Under the pieces are notes generated by a model, which saw only the letters and a program-made list of their open reading frames with translations, searched no databases and was not told where the DNA came from. Below are positions 43,309 to 52,641 of a stretch of 64,000 nt of DNA, piece after piece. The first letter of the stretch is position 1. The number at the start of each line of letters is the position of its first letter. The DNA is from Pseudomonadota bacterium (GTDB taxonomy: Bacteria > Pseudomonadota > Gammaproteobacteria > Steroidobacterales > Steroidobacteraceae): contig JADIZR010000007.1 of the NCBI GenBank assembly GCA_016704655.1, forward strand, positions 186,001 to 250,000, read 5' to 3'. The position numbers and the translations under genes are program-made.

Positions 43309-44166
43309 ATGTCTGACTCCTACGCCCTCTTCGGCTATCCGGTCTACCACAGCTGGTCGCCGTTCATCCACGGTCTGTTCGCACGGCAGACGGGGCAGGA
43401 CATGGAGTACCGCCTGCATGAAGCGGCGCCGGATCAGTTCCGCCACGACCTGCTCGAGTTCTTTTTCGAGCAAGGCGGGTGCGGCGCGAACATCACGCTG
43501 CCGCACAAGCGCGCGGCCGCAGACCTGGTCAATGAGCTCATGCCCCGGGCCCAGCGCGCGGATGCTGTCAATACCGTCCTGCGTCGCGACGGCGAATTGA
43601 TCGGCGACAACACGGACGGTGTCGGCCTGGTCACCGATCTCACGCAGAACCTCCGGCTGCGGTTCACGTCGCCACGCATACTGATGCTCGGCGCCGGCGG
43701 TGCGGCGCGCGGCGCGATCGGGCCCTTGCTGGAACTGAAGCCGTCGACCCTCGTGATCGCCAACCGTACGGCCATCCGCGCCAGCGAGCTGGCCGCGGAG
43801 TTTTCCGGTCTCGGTGCAGTGAGCGGCGCTGCCTTCGACAGTGTCGAGCCGCTTGAACCGTTCGACCTGATCATCAATGCAACTTCGGCCAGCCTGAAAG
43901 GCGAGGTGCCACCGATCCATTCCCGCGCCGTGGACAGGGCCACTGCGTGCTACGACATGGCGTACGGAATCGGCGAAACGCCATTCACGCAATGGGCCCG
44001 TGATCGCGGCGTGACCAGGGTGGCACAGGGTTGGGGCATGCTCGTCGAACAGGCGGCCGAAGCATTCTTCGTCTGGCGCGGCGTGCGCCCGCAGACGCGG
44101 CCCGTGCTGGAAGCGTTGCACGCCCGCGCTATGTACCTGGCGTCGACTGCGAATACTCATTCTTGA
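43309..44166 (+). CDS. aroE: Shikimate dehydrogenase
   Basis: A 285-aa NADP-dependent enzyme of aromatic amino-acid synthesis. The substrate region is YPVYHSWSPFIHGLF. The catalytic Lys is in GANITLPHKRAA and the Asp in GDNTDGVGL. The nucleotide-binding loop is MLGAGGAARGAIGP with NRT after the second strand (LVIANRTAIRA), favouring NADP. INATSASLKGEVP is the usual INATSxGL block. No Shine-Dalgarno motif precedes the ATG; heptad tract R2 abuts it. Its 3' end overlaps the truncated yrdA-like gene by 38 nt, convergently. Confidence 0.94.
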   Translation: MSDSYALFGYPVYHSWSPFIHGLFARQTGQDMEYRLHEAAPDQFRHDLLEFFFEQGGCGANITLPHKRAAADLVNELMPRAQRADAVNTVLRRDGELIGDNTDGVGLVTDLTQNLRLRFTSPRILMLGAGGAARGAIGPLLELKPSTLVIANRTAIRASELAAEFSGLGAVSGAAFDSVEPLEPFDLIINATSASLKGEVPPIHSRAVDRATACYDMAYGIGETPFTQWARDRGVTRVAQGWGMLVEQAAEAFFVWRGVRPQTRPVLEALHARAMYLASTANTHS

Positions 44167-44527
44167 GCAGCACGTAATCGCGTGCCATCTGCGGAATGCG
44201 CGCAATCTCCTCGGGCCGCAACTCGCGCGATCGCCGCGCGGGATTGCCGACGTACAGGTAGCCGGACTCCAGTTGCTTCCCCGGCGTGACGACGCTGCCG
44301 GCGCCGATGATCACGTCGCTGGCGACTGCGACGCCATCCAGCACGATGGTGCCGATCCCGACCAGCACGCGGTCGGCAATGGTGCAGCCGTGCAGCGCGA
44401 CCTTGTGCCCGATGACGACGTCCTCGCCGAGAATCGTGGCCCAGCCTGCGTCGTTGCCCGGGTAGGGGCGCGAGACGTGGAGGATGCTGCCGTCCTGGAC
44501 GTTGCTGCGGTCGCGACAGGGAGCCAC
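44129..44527 (-). pseudogene. 5'-truncated gamma-carbonic-anhydrase-like (YrdA family) gene
   Basis: The readable protein (132 aa) begins at the middle of the left-handed beta-helix: NVQDGSILHV, GEDVVIGHKVALHGC, TIADRVLVGIGTIVLDG and GYLYVGNPARRSREL. The three zinc-ligand histidines of the family fall in ILHV and GHKVALHG and remain. The first ~55 residues of the usual 175-185-aa family members (including the RGDV turn) are missing. Upstream DNA is occupied by lemA on the opposite strand, starting at 44530. No N-terminal piece was found in other frames, so a deletion at about 44510-44530 is inferred. Confidence 0.75.
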
Positions 44528-44529
44528 CG

Positions 44530-45102
44530 ATGCTGGTCATGCTGTTGCTGTTTGCCGCGCTGCTGTTCGTGGCGGCCGTCTATCTCGTTCGCATCTATAA
44601 CGGGCTCATCGCGCTGCGCGAGAACGTGCGCAAGGCCTGGGCCAACATCGACGTGCTGCTCACGCAGCGCCACGACGAGTTGCCAAAACTGGTCGAGACC
44701 TGCAAGCGCTACATGCAGTACGAGCAGGAAACGCTGGAACGCGTGATGCAGGCGAGATCTGCGGTGTTCAAGGCGCAGAGCAGCGGGGACGTCGCCGCGG
44801 TCGGCGCGGCTGAAGACCAGTTGCGGCAGGGGCTCGGCCGCCTGTTCGCGGTGGCGGAGAATTACCCGGACCTCAAGGCCGACGACAGCTTCCGCCACCT
44901 GCAGACGCGCATCTCGGCGCTGGAAGAAGCGATTGCGGACCGCCGCGAGCTCTACAACGAATCGGTGAATCTCAACAACATCCGCATCCAGACCTTCCCC
45001 GACCTGCTGGTCGCGCGGATGTTCGAGTTCAAGCCGGCGCAGCTGCTCGAGTTCACCGAAGAGCAGAAACGCGACGTGGACCTGGGCAAGCTCTTTGGCT
45101 GA
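44530..45102 (+). CDS. lemA: LemA family membrane protein
   Basis: A 190-aa protein. One N-terminal membrane helix (MLVMLLLFAALLFVAAVYLV) is followed by a long helical bundle with the LemA hallmarks: YNGLIALRENVRKAWANIDVLL, RHDELPKLVETCKRYMQYEQ, LFAVAENYPDLKADDSF and a conserved tail YNESVNLNNIRIQTFPDLLVA. The function is poorly defined; members often pair with a GIDE-domain or M48 protein. Here a GIDE-domain gene overlaps its stop, so the two are coupled. Start ATG 44530; a second ATG lies 9 nt later. Confidence 0.93.
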   Translation: MLVMLLLFAALLFVAAVYLVRIYNGLIALRENVRKAWANIDVLLTQRHDELPKLVETCKRYMQYEQETLERVMQARSAVFKAQSSGDVAAVGAAEDQLRQGLGRLFAVAENYPDLKADDSFRHLQTRISALEEAIADRRELYNESVNLNNIRIQTFPDLLVARMFEFKPAQLLEFTEEQKRDVDLGKLFG

Positions 45103-45994
45103 GAACGACTTCTGGTTCTGGCTGCTGACGCTCGGGGTCGCAGTCGTCGCCGGCGGCGCAGCGGCACTGCGCTGGCTCAAGATCGCGCGGCTCATCGAAG
45201 ACACGCCGACGTCGCGCATTCGATCGGCGGCGCAGGGCTACGTCGAGCTCGCGGGCAACGGCCTGCCCCTGCCGGGCACGAAGAATCCGGCGCCGCTCAC
45301 CCAACGGCCTTGTATCTGGTGGAACTACAGGATCTCGAAGCGGACCGAACGCGGCGCGGGCAAGGGCCAGCGCAAGAGCTGGCAGACGGTTGCGTCGGGC
45401 ACTTCGTCGCTCGCCTTCCTGCTCGACGACGGGACGGGCCAGTGCATCGTGCAGCCCGACGGCGCCGAGGTCGTGCCGACCGAGTCGACCACCTGGTATG
45501 GCGACACACCATGGCCCAGGTCGGGTCCGGGCAAGGGACTCTCGCTGACCGGGGGCCGCGACTACCGCTACGTCGAGGAACGCATCTACGAGCACGAGCG
45601 CCTGTATGCCCTGGGCGATTTTCGCTCGACGGCATCGTCCGGCGAACGGGACCCGCAAGCCGAACTGGCCCAGCTGCTGGCGGAATGGAAGCAGGACCAG
45701 CCTGCCCTGCTGCGGCGCTTCGACCAGGATGGCGATGGCCGGATCGACCTGGTCGAGTGGGAAACCGCAAGGCAGGAGGCCCGCCATACGCTCACGCAGC
45801 GCACCGCGGAGCGCCCTTCCCGGCAGAACTACCACGTGCTGTGCCGTCCGGACGGCGACCGGCTGTTCCTGCTTGCCGCACTGCCACCAGGCGACCTGAC
45901 CCGCCGTTTCCGCAGGCGCGCGACCATCGCTTTCCTCGGCTTCGTCGCTGCCGTATATGCGTTCGGCTGGCTGCTGCAGAGCGGGTTCGGCTGA
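45095..45994 (+). CDS. GIDE-domain membrane protein with EF-hand-like motif
   Basis: A 299-aa membrane protein. An N-terminal helix (FWFWLLTLGVAVVAGGAAAL) precedes a GIDE-type domain (RIRSAAQGYVELAGNGLPLP, CIWWNYRISKRTER, FLLDDGTGQCIVQPDGAEV). A canonical EF-hand loop DQDGDGRIDLVEWE (about residues 210-223) follows and a C-terminal helix (TIAFLGFVAAVYAFGWLL) ends it. Topology suggests two anchors with a cytoplasmic or periplasmic middle part. The start is TTG 45095, overlapping the lemA stop by 8 nt; no ATG is available nearby. Function unknown; the LemA neighbour suggests an envelope complex. Confidence 0.82.
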   Translation: MAENDFWFWLLTLGVAVVAGGAAALRWLKIARLIEDTPTSRIRSAAQGYVELAGNGLPLPGTKNPAPLTQRPCIWWNYRISKRTERGAGKGQRKSWQTVASGTSSLAFLLDDGTGQCIVQPDGAEVVPTESTTWYGDTPWPRSGPGKGLSLTGGRDYRYVEERIYEHERLYALGDFRSTASSGERDPQAELAQLLAEWKQDQPALLRRFDQDGDGRIDLVEWETARQEARHTLTQRTAERPSRQNYHVLCRPDGDRLFLLAALPPGDLTRRFRRRATIAFLGFVAAVYAFGWLLQSGFG

Positions 45995-46027
45995 ATCCGG
46001 AACCGCCGCGCCGCTAGAATAGCGCGC

Positions 46028-48040
46028 ATGGACAACCCCCTCCTGCACGACGCGACCCTGCCCGCCTTTCTTGCGATCCGCCCGGAACACATCGAGCCCG
46101 CCATCCGGCAGGTGCTGGAAGAAAACCGGCGCAGCTTGCAGGAGCTGCTCGAGTCCGGCGCCGAGGGCTGGGACGGCATCGTCGTTCCCATCGAACGGAT
46201 GCAGCATCGGCTCGCGCGCACCTGGTCTCCCGTGGGTCACCTCAATGGCGTCGCGAACAGCGACGAGCTGCGTGCGGCCTACAACACGTGCCTGCCGCTG
46301 CTCACCGCGTATCACACCGAGATTGCGCAGAACGCAGCACTGTGCGCTGGCTACCAGCGGATCTAGGACACGCCGTACCCCGAACTGAAGCCGGAGCAGC
46401 GCAAGCTCGTCGACAACGCGCTGCGTGACTTCCGACTCGCGGGTGTCGCGCTCGCGCCCGATCGCAAGCAGCGCTTCCGCGAACTGATGGAGCGCCTGTC
46501 GACGGCGCAGGCGAAGTTCGACGAGAACGTGCTCGACGCCACCAATGCCTGGACGCGCAACGTCGAGGAGGAGACTGAACTCGCTGGCCTGCCTGCCGCC
46601 GTCATCGCCCGTGCGCGTGCCGCAGCCGAGAAGGCCGGCCGCAGCGGTTGGGTATTCACGCTCGACGCACCGAATTACCAGGCGATCATGACACATGCGG
46701 AAAACCGGCAGCTGCGCCAGGACTTCTACACGGCGTGGCTCACGCGCGCCTCCGAGCAGGGTCCGGCGCAGTGGGACAACACGGCGCTGATCGAGGAAAT
46801 CCTCGCGCTGCGGCACGAGGCCGCGCAGCTCGCCGGTTTCGCCAGCTTCGCGGAATACTCGCTGGCCACCAAGATGGCGCGTGATCCAGCCGAGGTGCTG
46901 GAGTTCCTGCGTCGGCTGGCGCGCCTGTGCCGGCCGGCCGCGCAGCGTGAGTTCGCCGAACTCGAAGCGTTCGCAGGCACGAGGCTCGAGGCCTGGGACG
47001 TGGCGTTCCACTCGGAGCGCCTCAAGCGCGAGCGCCTGGCCGTCTCGGAAGAGGAGCTGCGGCCCTACTTCCCGTTGCCGCGCGTGCTGGACGGCCTGTT
47101 CGCCCTGGCGCAGCGTCTCTACGGCGTGCGCATCGAGCAACGCAAAGACGTCGAGGTGTATCACCCGGATGTCCACTACTACGACATCATCGGCAGCGAC
47201 GACGAAGCTCGCGGCGGATTCTTCCTCGACCTGTACGCGCGACCGAAGAAGCGCGGCGGCGCCTGGATGGACGAATGCCTGGGTCGGATCGAGCTGGCCG
47301 GTGCGCACGCGCTGCCAATCGCTTACCTCGTCTGCAACTTCACCCCGCCGGGCGCGGACCGGCCTTCGCTGCTGACGCACTACGAAGTGCTCACGATGTT
47401 CCACGAGTTCGGCCACGGCCTGCACCACATGCTGACGCGCGTGGATTTCCCGAGCGTGGCCGGCATCAACGGCGTGCCGTGGGACGCGGTCGAGCTGCCG
47501 AGCCAGTTCATGGAGAACTTCGCCTGGCGCGAGGAGGTGCTGCCCCTGATCTCGGGCCACGTCGAGACCGGCGCGCCGCTGCCGCTCGAGGCACTGCGCA
47601 AGCTGCAGGCGACACGCTCCTTCCAGGCCGGCATGCAGTCGGTCCGGCAGCTCGAGTTCGCACTGTTCGACTTCCGGCTACACGCCGAGTTCTCGCCCGA
47701 GTACGGTTCGCGGCTGATGCAGACGCTGGCGCAAGTGCGTGACGAGGTGGCCGTCGTGCGTCCGCCGGCATTCAACCGCTTCCCGCACAGCTTCCAGCAC
47801 ATCTTCTCGGGCGGGTACGCCGCCGGCTACTACAGCTACAAGTGGGCCGAGGTGCTGTCGGCCGACGCCTTCGGCGCCTTCGAGGAATCAGGCATCTTTG
47901 ATGCTGCGACTGCCCACCGCTTCCTCGGCTCGATCCTCGAGCGCGGCGGCAGCCGCGATGCGATGGAAGCGTTCGTCGAGTTCAGGGGCCGCCGGCCCGA
48001 GCTCGAGCCGCTGTTGCGGCAACTGGGTCTCGCGGCATGA
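46028..48040 (+). pseudogene. prlC: Oligopeptidase A (M3 family), interrupted by in-frame amber codon
   Basis: A 670-codon M3 zinc oligopeptidase gene; the enzyme degrades short peptides and signal peptides in the cytoplasm. Zinc site: TMFHEFGHGLHHML (HExxH-type). Other blocks: FFLDLYARPKKRGGAWMDE, GINGVPWDAVELPSQFMENF and FSGGYAAGYYSYKWAE. The frame is open except for TAG at 46364-46366, between AGYQRI and DTPYPELKPEQRKLVDNALR. Both halves align without a gap. A one-base change of a CAG or GAG codon would explain it. As given, only a 112-aa N-terminal piece or an internal-start product from about 46487 would form. The xthA start overlaps its stop. Confidence 0.88.
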
Positions 48041-48810
48041 CCCGGACGGTCGCCACCTGGAACGTGAATTCACTGCGGGTACGCTTGCCGCACCTGACCG
48101 AGTGGCTCGCAGCCAACCCGGTCGATGCCATCGCACTGCAGGAGACCAAGCTGCCCGATGCCGATTTTCCCGCAGCCGACCTGCAGGCCCTCGGCTGGAA
48201 TCCCGCGTTCAGCGGACAACGCACTTACAACGGCGTCGCCATCCTCAGCCGCGATCCCGCCACCGACGTCGTCGCGGGCATTCCGGGCTTCGACGACGAA
48301 CAGCGGCGCGTGCTGGCGGCTTCGCTCGGGAGCCTGCGCGTCATCGACGTCTACGTGCCGAACGGCCAGACGGTCGGCTCGGACAAGTTTGCCTACAAGC
48401 TGCGCTGGTTCGACGCGCTGCGTGAGTACGTCGCTGCGGAACGGACGCGCCATCCGTACCTCGTCGTGCTGGGCGATTTCAACATCGCGCCGGAAGACCG
48501 CGACGTGCACGACCCCAAAGCCTGGGAAGGTTCTGTACACGTGAGCCCGCCCGAACGCGCGGCGTTGCAGGCGTTGCTGGGCACCGGGCTCGCGGATTGC
48601 TTCCGGCTGTTCGAACAACCCGAGAAATCGTATTCGTGGTGGGACTACCGGATGATGGCCTTCCGTCGCAACGCGGGCCTGCGCATCGACCTGATCCTCG
48701 CCTCGACCGCGCTCGCTCAGAAGTGTGGCGCGTGTCACATCGACAAGGCGCCACGCCAGTTGGAAAGGCCTTCGGACCACACTCCGGTCGTCGCGAGTTT
48801 TGACATATAG
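48037..48810 (+). CDS. xthA: Exodeoxyribonuclease III (AP endonuclease)
   Basis: A 257-aa member of the endonuclease/exonuclease/phosphatase fold that cuts at abasic sites and trims 3' ends. Motifs: TWNVNSLRVRLPHL (Asn), ALQETKLPDADFP (metal Glu), IDVYVPNGQ (Tyr), VVLGDFNIAPEDRDVHDP (Asp/Asn), SYSWWDYRMMAFRRN-GLRIDLIL (Asp) and SDHTPVVA (Asp-His). It complements tag, 6 kb away, in base-excision repair. The start ATG overlaps the prlC stop (ATGA). Confidence 0.95.
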   Translation: MTRTVATWNVNSLRVRLPHLTEWLAANPVDAIALQETKLPDADFPAADLQALGWNPAFSGQRTYNGVAILSRDPATDVVAGIPGFDDEQRRVLAASLGSLRVIDVYVPNGQTVGSDKFAYKLRWFDALREYVAAERTRHPYLVVLGDFNIAPEDRDVHDPKAWEGSVHVSPPERAALQALLGTGLADCFRLFEQPEKSYSWWDYRMMAFRRNAGLRIDLILASTALAQKCGACHIDKAPRQLERPSDHTPVVASFDI

Positions 48811-48922
48811 AGCCCGCTGCGTGTCGTAAACGCCCGAATCATCCGGTCGCCGATCCTTTTGGCTCTGGCACTTTCGGGCCAAGAGCATAGACTCGCCGAA
48901 ACCAGTGCGCGCCTCACCGCCC

Positions 48923-49921
48923 ATGCAATTCCGCCGCAGCGATTACGACGTCACCAACACCGTACAGGTGAGCTCCGTGGCGTCCGTGCGCAAGGCCGTC
49001 GAGGAACTCTTTCTGCAGACCTGGCCCGGTGCAAACACCGAGCGGCTGACAACGGCGTTCGCCGACTTCGAGCGGCTGTTCTCCGGTCAGTTTCCAGGCT
49101 ACCTGGGCTGCGACACCGTGTATCACGACATGCAGCATTCGCTGGACGACACGCTCGCGATGGCGCGCCTGCTCGCCGGCTACGACCGTACGCACGCGCC
49201 GGAGCAGCGCCTGGGCGCCGAGCGTGCACTGCTCGGCATCATCGTCGGGCTGTTCCACGACTCGGGCTACATCCGCCAGAGCGACGATACGCTGCATCGC
49301 AACGACGCGGAATTCACCCGCACCCACGTGATGCGGGGCGCGAACTTCCTCGCACGCTACCTGCCGGCAATCGGTCTCGCCAACTGGGTGCCGGTCGCAA
49401 CACAGGTGATCCACTTCACCGGCTACGAGGTGCCATTCAAGGACATCCGGCTGGATGACGAGCGCGACCGTCGCGTCGGTCACCTGCTCGGCACGGCGGA
49501 CATGCTCGCGCAGATGTCGGACCGGTGCTATCTCGAGAAATGCCGCGACCGCCTTTACCCGGAATTCGTGCTCGGCGGCGTCGCGATGCAGCGTGAGGAC
49601 GACGGTGGCCTCAAGGTCCAGTACGGCTCGGGGCTCGACGTGCTGCGCCAGACACCGCAGTTCTTCGAGTACACGATGCGTACGCGCCTCGACGGCGAGT
49701 TCGGCGGGGCCTATCGCTACGTCGAGAGCCTATATGGCGGCCGCAACCCGTACCTGGAAGCGATCAACCGCAACCTGGCCTACCTGACGCGCGTGCTCGA
49801 GACCAGCAACTGGAACATGCTGCGACGTTCGCCGCCCGTGTTCACGTGGGAAAAGAATCCCCTGGAAACCGTGCGCTCGCTGGTGATCCGTCACATTCGC
49901 ATGGCGGTCGAGACAACCTGA
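48923..49921 (+). CDS. HD-domain phosphohydrolase-like protein
   Basis: A 332-aa cytoplasmic protein of the HD superfamily. The metal residues are likely His in CDTVYHDMQHSLDD and His-Asp in IVGLFHDSGYIRQSDD, with a later His in THVMRGANFLA and Asp in GTADMLAQMSDR. These residues are arranged as in HD nucleotide phosphohydrolases or cyclic-nucleotide phosphodiesterases, but no specific subfamily or partner domain is recognised. The start is ATG 48923, with GTG 48905 possible. It is convergent with trpA. A hairpin CGCGGCCT/AGGCCGCG (49930-49953) lies between them without a U tract. Confidence 0.8.
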   Translation: MQFRRSDYDVTNTVQVSSVASVRKAVEELFLQTWPGANTERLTTAFADFERLFSGQFPGYLGCDTVYHDMQHSLDDTLAMARLLAGYDRTHAPEQRLGAERALLGIIVGLFHDSGYIRQSDDTLHRNDAEFTRTHVMRGANFLARYLPAIGLANWVPVATQVIHFTGYEVPFKDIRLDDERDRRVGHLLGTADMLAQMSDRCYLEKCRDRLYPEFVLGGVAMQREDDGGLKVQYGSGLDVLRQTPQFFEYTMRTRLDGEFGGAYRYVESLYGGRNPYLEAINRNLAYLTRVLETSNWNMLRRSPPVFTWEKNPLETVRSLVIRHIRMAVETT

Positions 49922-49964
49922 CACACGGTCGCGGCCTCCGCGGGCAGGCCGCGGACGCCATGGA

Positions 49965-50762
49965 TCAGGGTTTGAGCCCGCGCAGGAACGTTGCCGGATC
50001 CTCGTCGCGCTCCAGCACCTCGACCAGCGCCGAACCGACGATCACGCCATCGACGTGACCCCGCATACGCGAGACCTGCTCCGCCGTGCGAATGCCGAAA
50101 CCCGCACACACCGGCACGGGTGACATCGACTGCACGCGATCCATGTAGTCCAGCACCTCGTCCGGCACGGCCACCGACTTGCCCGTGGTGCCCGTCATGG
50201 TCACCGCATACACGAAACCCTGGCTCGCTTCACACAGCATCTTGAGTCGCGCATCCGGCGTCACCGGCGTGACCATCTGCACCAGCGCGATACCGACGCG
50301 ATCGAGCGCCGCACGCATATCCGCGCTTTCTTCATACGGCAGGTCAGGAATGATGAATCCCGACACACCCGCTTTCCTTGCCACCTCGGGCAGACGTTCG
50401 AGCCCGAACGCGAGCAGCGGGTTCAGGTAACTCATGAGCAGCACGGGCGCCTGCGGACGCGGCTGCATCGTCTCGAGTTCAGCGAGCAGCCACCGCAACG
50501 TGAAGCCGCCTTGCAGCGACGCGAAGCTTGCGCGCTGAATGGTGGCGCCATCGGCCATCGGGTCGCTGAACGGCACGCCGATTTCGACGACGTCGGCCTC
50601 GATCGCGATGGCTCGCAGGTTCTGCGCGAAGTGCGCGCGGTCCGGAAAACCGGCGGTCATGAACCCCACGACGGCAGGTCGGCCGCTCGCGGCCGCGTCC
50701 TTGATCGCCGTGCTGATGCTGTCGCGCGGTTGCGCAGTGCCAGTCGTTATCAGGGTCGTCAT
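49965..50762 (-). CDS. trpA: Tryptophan synthase alpha subunit
   Basis: A 265-aa TIM-barrel subunit that releases indole from indole-3-glycerol phosphate and channels it to TrpB. Catalytic Glu is in VVEIGVPFSDPMADGATIQR. FIIPDLPYEES contains the catalytic Asp loop. Phosphate binding is in CAGFGIRTAEQV and IVGSALVE. The start is placed at ATG 50762, sharing one base with the trpB stop (TGATG); the open frame upstream is inside trpB. It is the last gene of the operon. Confidence 0.96.
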   Translation of the reverse strand: MTTLITTGTAQPRDSISTAIKDAAASGRPAVVGFMTAGFPDRAHFAQNLRAIAIEADVVEIGVPFSDPMADGATIQRASFASLQGGFTLRWLLAELETMQPRPQAPVLLMSYLNPLLAFGLERLPEVARKAGVSGFIIPDLPYEESADMRAALDRVGIALVQMVTPVTPDARLKMLCEASQGFVYAVTMTGTTGKSVAVPDEVLDYMDRVQSMSPVPVCAGFGIRTAEQVSRMRGHVDGVIVGSALVEVLERDEDPATFLRGLKP

Positions 50763-52006
50763 CAGATTTTTCCCTTCAGCAGCGTGCGCTGCAACGTCGG
50801 CATGTCCTTGTCGCCACGGCCGGACAGGCCGATCAGGATGCGGCAACCAGGGTTTTTCTGCGCATACTTGCGGGCGCCCGCGAATGCGTGCGCCGTCTCG
50901 ATGGCCGGCAGGATGCCTTCGTACCGGCTGCACTCCGACAGCGCCTCGAGCGATTCATCGTCTTCCGACGCGGCGAAGCCGAGGCGACCGATGCTTGCCA
51001 GCAGCGCGTGCTCCGGCCCGACGCCCGGGTAATCGAGCCCGGCCGAGACCGACTGCGTTTCCTGGATCTGGCCGTGCTCGTCCTGCAGCAGCAGCGAGTA
51101 GCAACCCTGCAGCACGCCCGGCGTGCCGTACGCGAGCGAAGCGGCGTTCTGCCCGAGACCCGGACCGATGCCGCCGGCCTCGAAGCCGAGCAGCTTGACC
51201 TCGGTGTCCGGAATGAACGGATGGAACAGGCCGATCGCGTTCGAACCCCCACCGACGCAGGCCACGACGACGTCCGGCAGCGCGCCCGCCTGTGCGAGCA
51301 TCTGTGCACGTGCCTCGACCCCGATCACGCGCTGGAACTCGCGCACCATGTACGGATAGGGGTGCGGGCCAACGGCCGAACCGAGAATGTAGAACGTGCC
51401 GTTCGGATCCGAAACCCAGTCACGCAGGGCTTCGTCGATGGCTGCGCGCAGCGTCTTGTCGCCGCCCGTGACGGGCACGACTTCGGCGCCCAGCAGTTTC
51501 ATGCGGCCGACGTTCGGCGCCTGCCGCTCCATGTCGATCGAACCCATGTAGACGGTGCATGGCATGCCGAGTCGCGCGCATGCGGCGGCAGTGGCCACAC
51601 CGTGCTGCCCGGCACCCGTCTCCGCGACGATGCGTTTCGCGCCAAGTCGCCTGGCCAGCAGACCCTGCCCGATCGCATTGTTGATCTTGTGCGCGCCGGT
51701 GTGCGCGAGGTCCTCGCGCTTCAGCCACACTTCCGCGCCCCAGCGCTTCGACAGCGCGGCCGCGTACGTGAGCGGCGTGGGCCGGCCAACCCAGGTGCGC
51801 AGCTGCAGGTCGAGCTCGGCCTTGAAGGCGGGGTCCGGCAGGATGTCGCGGATGCCTTGTTCGAGGCGATCGAGCGCCGGCACGAGTGTCTCGGGCACGT
51901 AGCGCCCACCGAACGGACCGAAGCGGCCGCGCGCGTCTGGAAACTCGCCCCTCAGCGTCTGCGCCAGCAGCGCTTCGCGGTCGATCTCGAGGACCTGGGT
52001 CTTCAT
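50762..52006 (-). CDS. trpB: Tryptophan synthase beta subunit
   Basis: A 414-aa PLP enzyme condensing indole with serine. The PLP lysine lies in HTGAHKINNAIGQ. ETGAGQHGVATA is the indole/serine-binding block and CVGGGSNAIGLFHPF the phosphate loop. DYPGVGPEHA and SGRGDKDM are conserved near the C-terminus. Its start overlaps the trpF stop by 4 nt, keeping stoichiometric translation with trpF and trpA. Confidence 0.97.
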   Translation of the reverse strand: MKTQVLEIDREALLAQTLRGEFPDARGRFGPFGGRYVPETLVPALDRLEQGIRDILPDPAFKAELDLQLRTWVGRPTPLTYAAALSKRWGAEVWLKREDLAHTGAHKINNAIGQGLLARRLGAKRIVAETGAGQHGVATAAACARLGMPCTVYMGSIDMERQAPNVGRMKLLGAEVVPVTGGDKTLRAAIDEALRDWVSDPNGTFYILGSAVGPHPYPYMVREFQRVIGVEARAQMLAQAGALPDVVVACVGGGSNAIGLFHPFIPDTEVKLLGFEAGGIGPGLGQNAASLAYGTPGVLQGCYSLLLQDEHGQIQETQSVSAGLDYPGVGPEHALLASIGRLGFAASEDDESLEALSECSRYEGILPAIETAHAFAGARKYAQKNPGCRILIGLSGRGDKDMPTLQRTLLKGKI

Positions 52007-52641
52007 TGCTCTATTACTCCCAAAGACGATGTCGCGACCCGCGCATGCGCTGCACGCGCCGCGTTCACGAAATTCCGGATCAGCGCGGCCTCCTTGACGC
52101 CGCGCATGGACTCGACGCCCGAGCTCACATCGATGCCGAACGGCCGTACGGCTGCGATGGCATCGGCGACGTTTCCCGCATCCAGCCCGCCGGCGAGCAC
52201 GAGTTCGCCAGCGACGGCCAGGCGCGCCGCTTTAATCCAGTCAGCCCGCTCGCCCGTTCCGCTGCGCCCGCTTTCGAGCAGAAACCGTTGCGGCAAGTCT
52301 TGCTGCAAAGGCAATGACGGGTCCGTGCGATACACGGGCAGCACTCGCTGGCCAGCCGGCAGCCGGAGCGCGACCAGGTCCGCGGCATCAGTCTGCACCC
52401 AGTCGGGGTGGACGGCATCGATTGCGGCGTCGACCTCCGCCTGCGTCGGGTGCAGGAACACCGCCACCTTTTCGATGCCCGGCGGCACGGCCGCTGCGAG
52501 GGCACCAGCTTCGGCCGCTGCGAGATGGCGGGGTGAAGCCGCGTGGAACACGAAGCCGACTGCATCCGCGCCTGCATCCACGGCAGCCGCCAACGTCCCC
52601 GTCGTGCGCAGGCCGCACACCTTGATCCACAGGCGCCTCAC
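52003..52641 (-). CDS. trpF: Phosphoribosylanthranilate isomerase
   Basis: A 212-aa TIM-barrel enzyme. The N-terminal active-site Cys is in IKVCGLRTT. GADAVGFVFHAASPRHL and the phosphate-binding LAGGLDAGNVADAI are conserved. The general acid Asp is in FGIDVSSGVESMRGVKEAA. It lies between trpC and trpB with 4-nt overlaps on both sides. It is a stand-alone gene rather than the trpC-trpF fusion of enterics. Confidence 0.95.
   Translation of the reverse strand: MRRLWIKVCGLRTTGTLAAAVDAGADAVGFVFHAASPRHLAAAEAGALAAAVPPGIEKVAVFLHPTQAEVDAAIDAVHPDWVQTDAADLVALRLPAGQRVLPVYRTDPSLPLQQDLPQRFLLESGRSGTGERADWIKAARLAVAGELVLAGGLDAGNVADAIAAVRPFGIDVSSGVESMRGVKEAALIRNFVNAARAAHARVATSSLGVIEQ

Noticed and set aside
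45053..47560. 835-codon minus-strand open frame opposite the GIDE and prlC genes
   Set aside because: Arg/Gln/His-rich shadow of the real plus-strand genes, with no recognisable motif.
49930..49953. Terminator between the HD-domain gene and trpA
   Set aside because: An 8-bp GC hairpin exists, but neither strand has a following U tract; it may at most be a factor-dependent pause.
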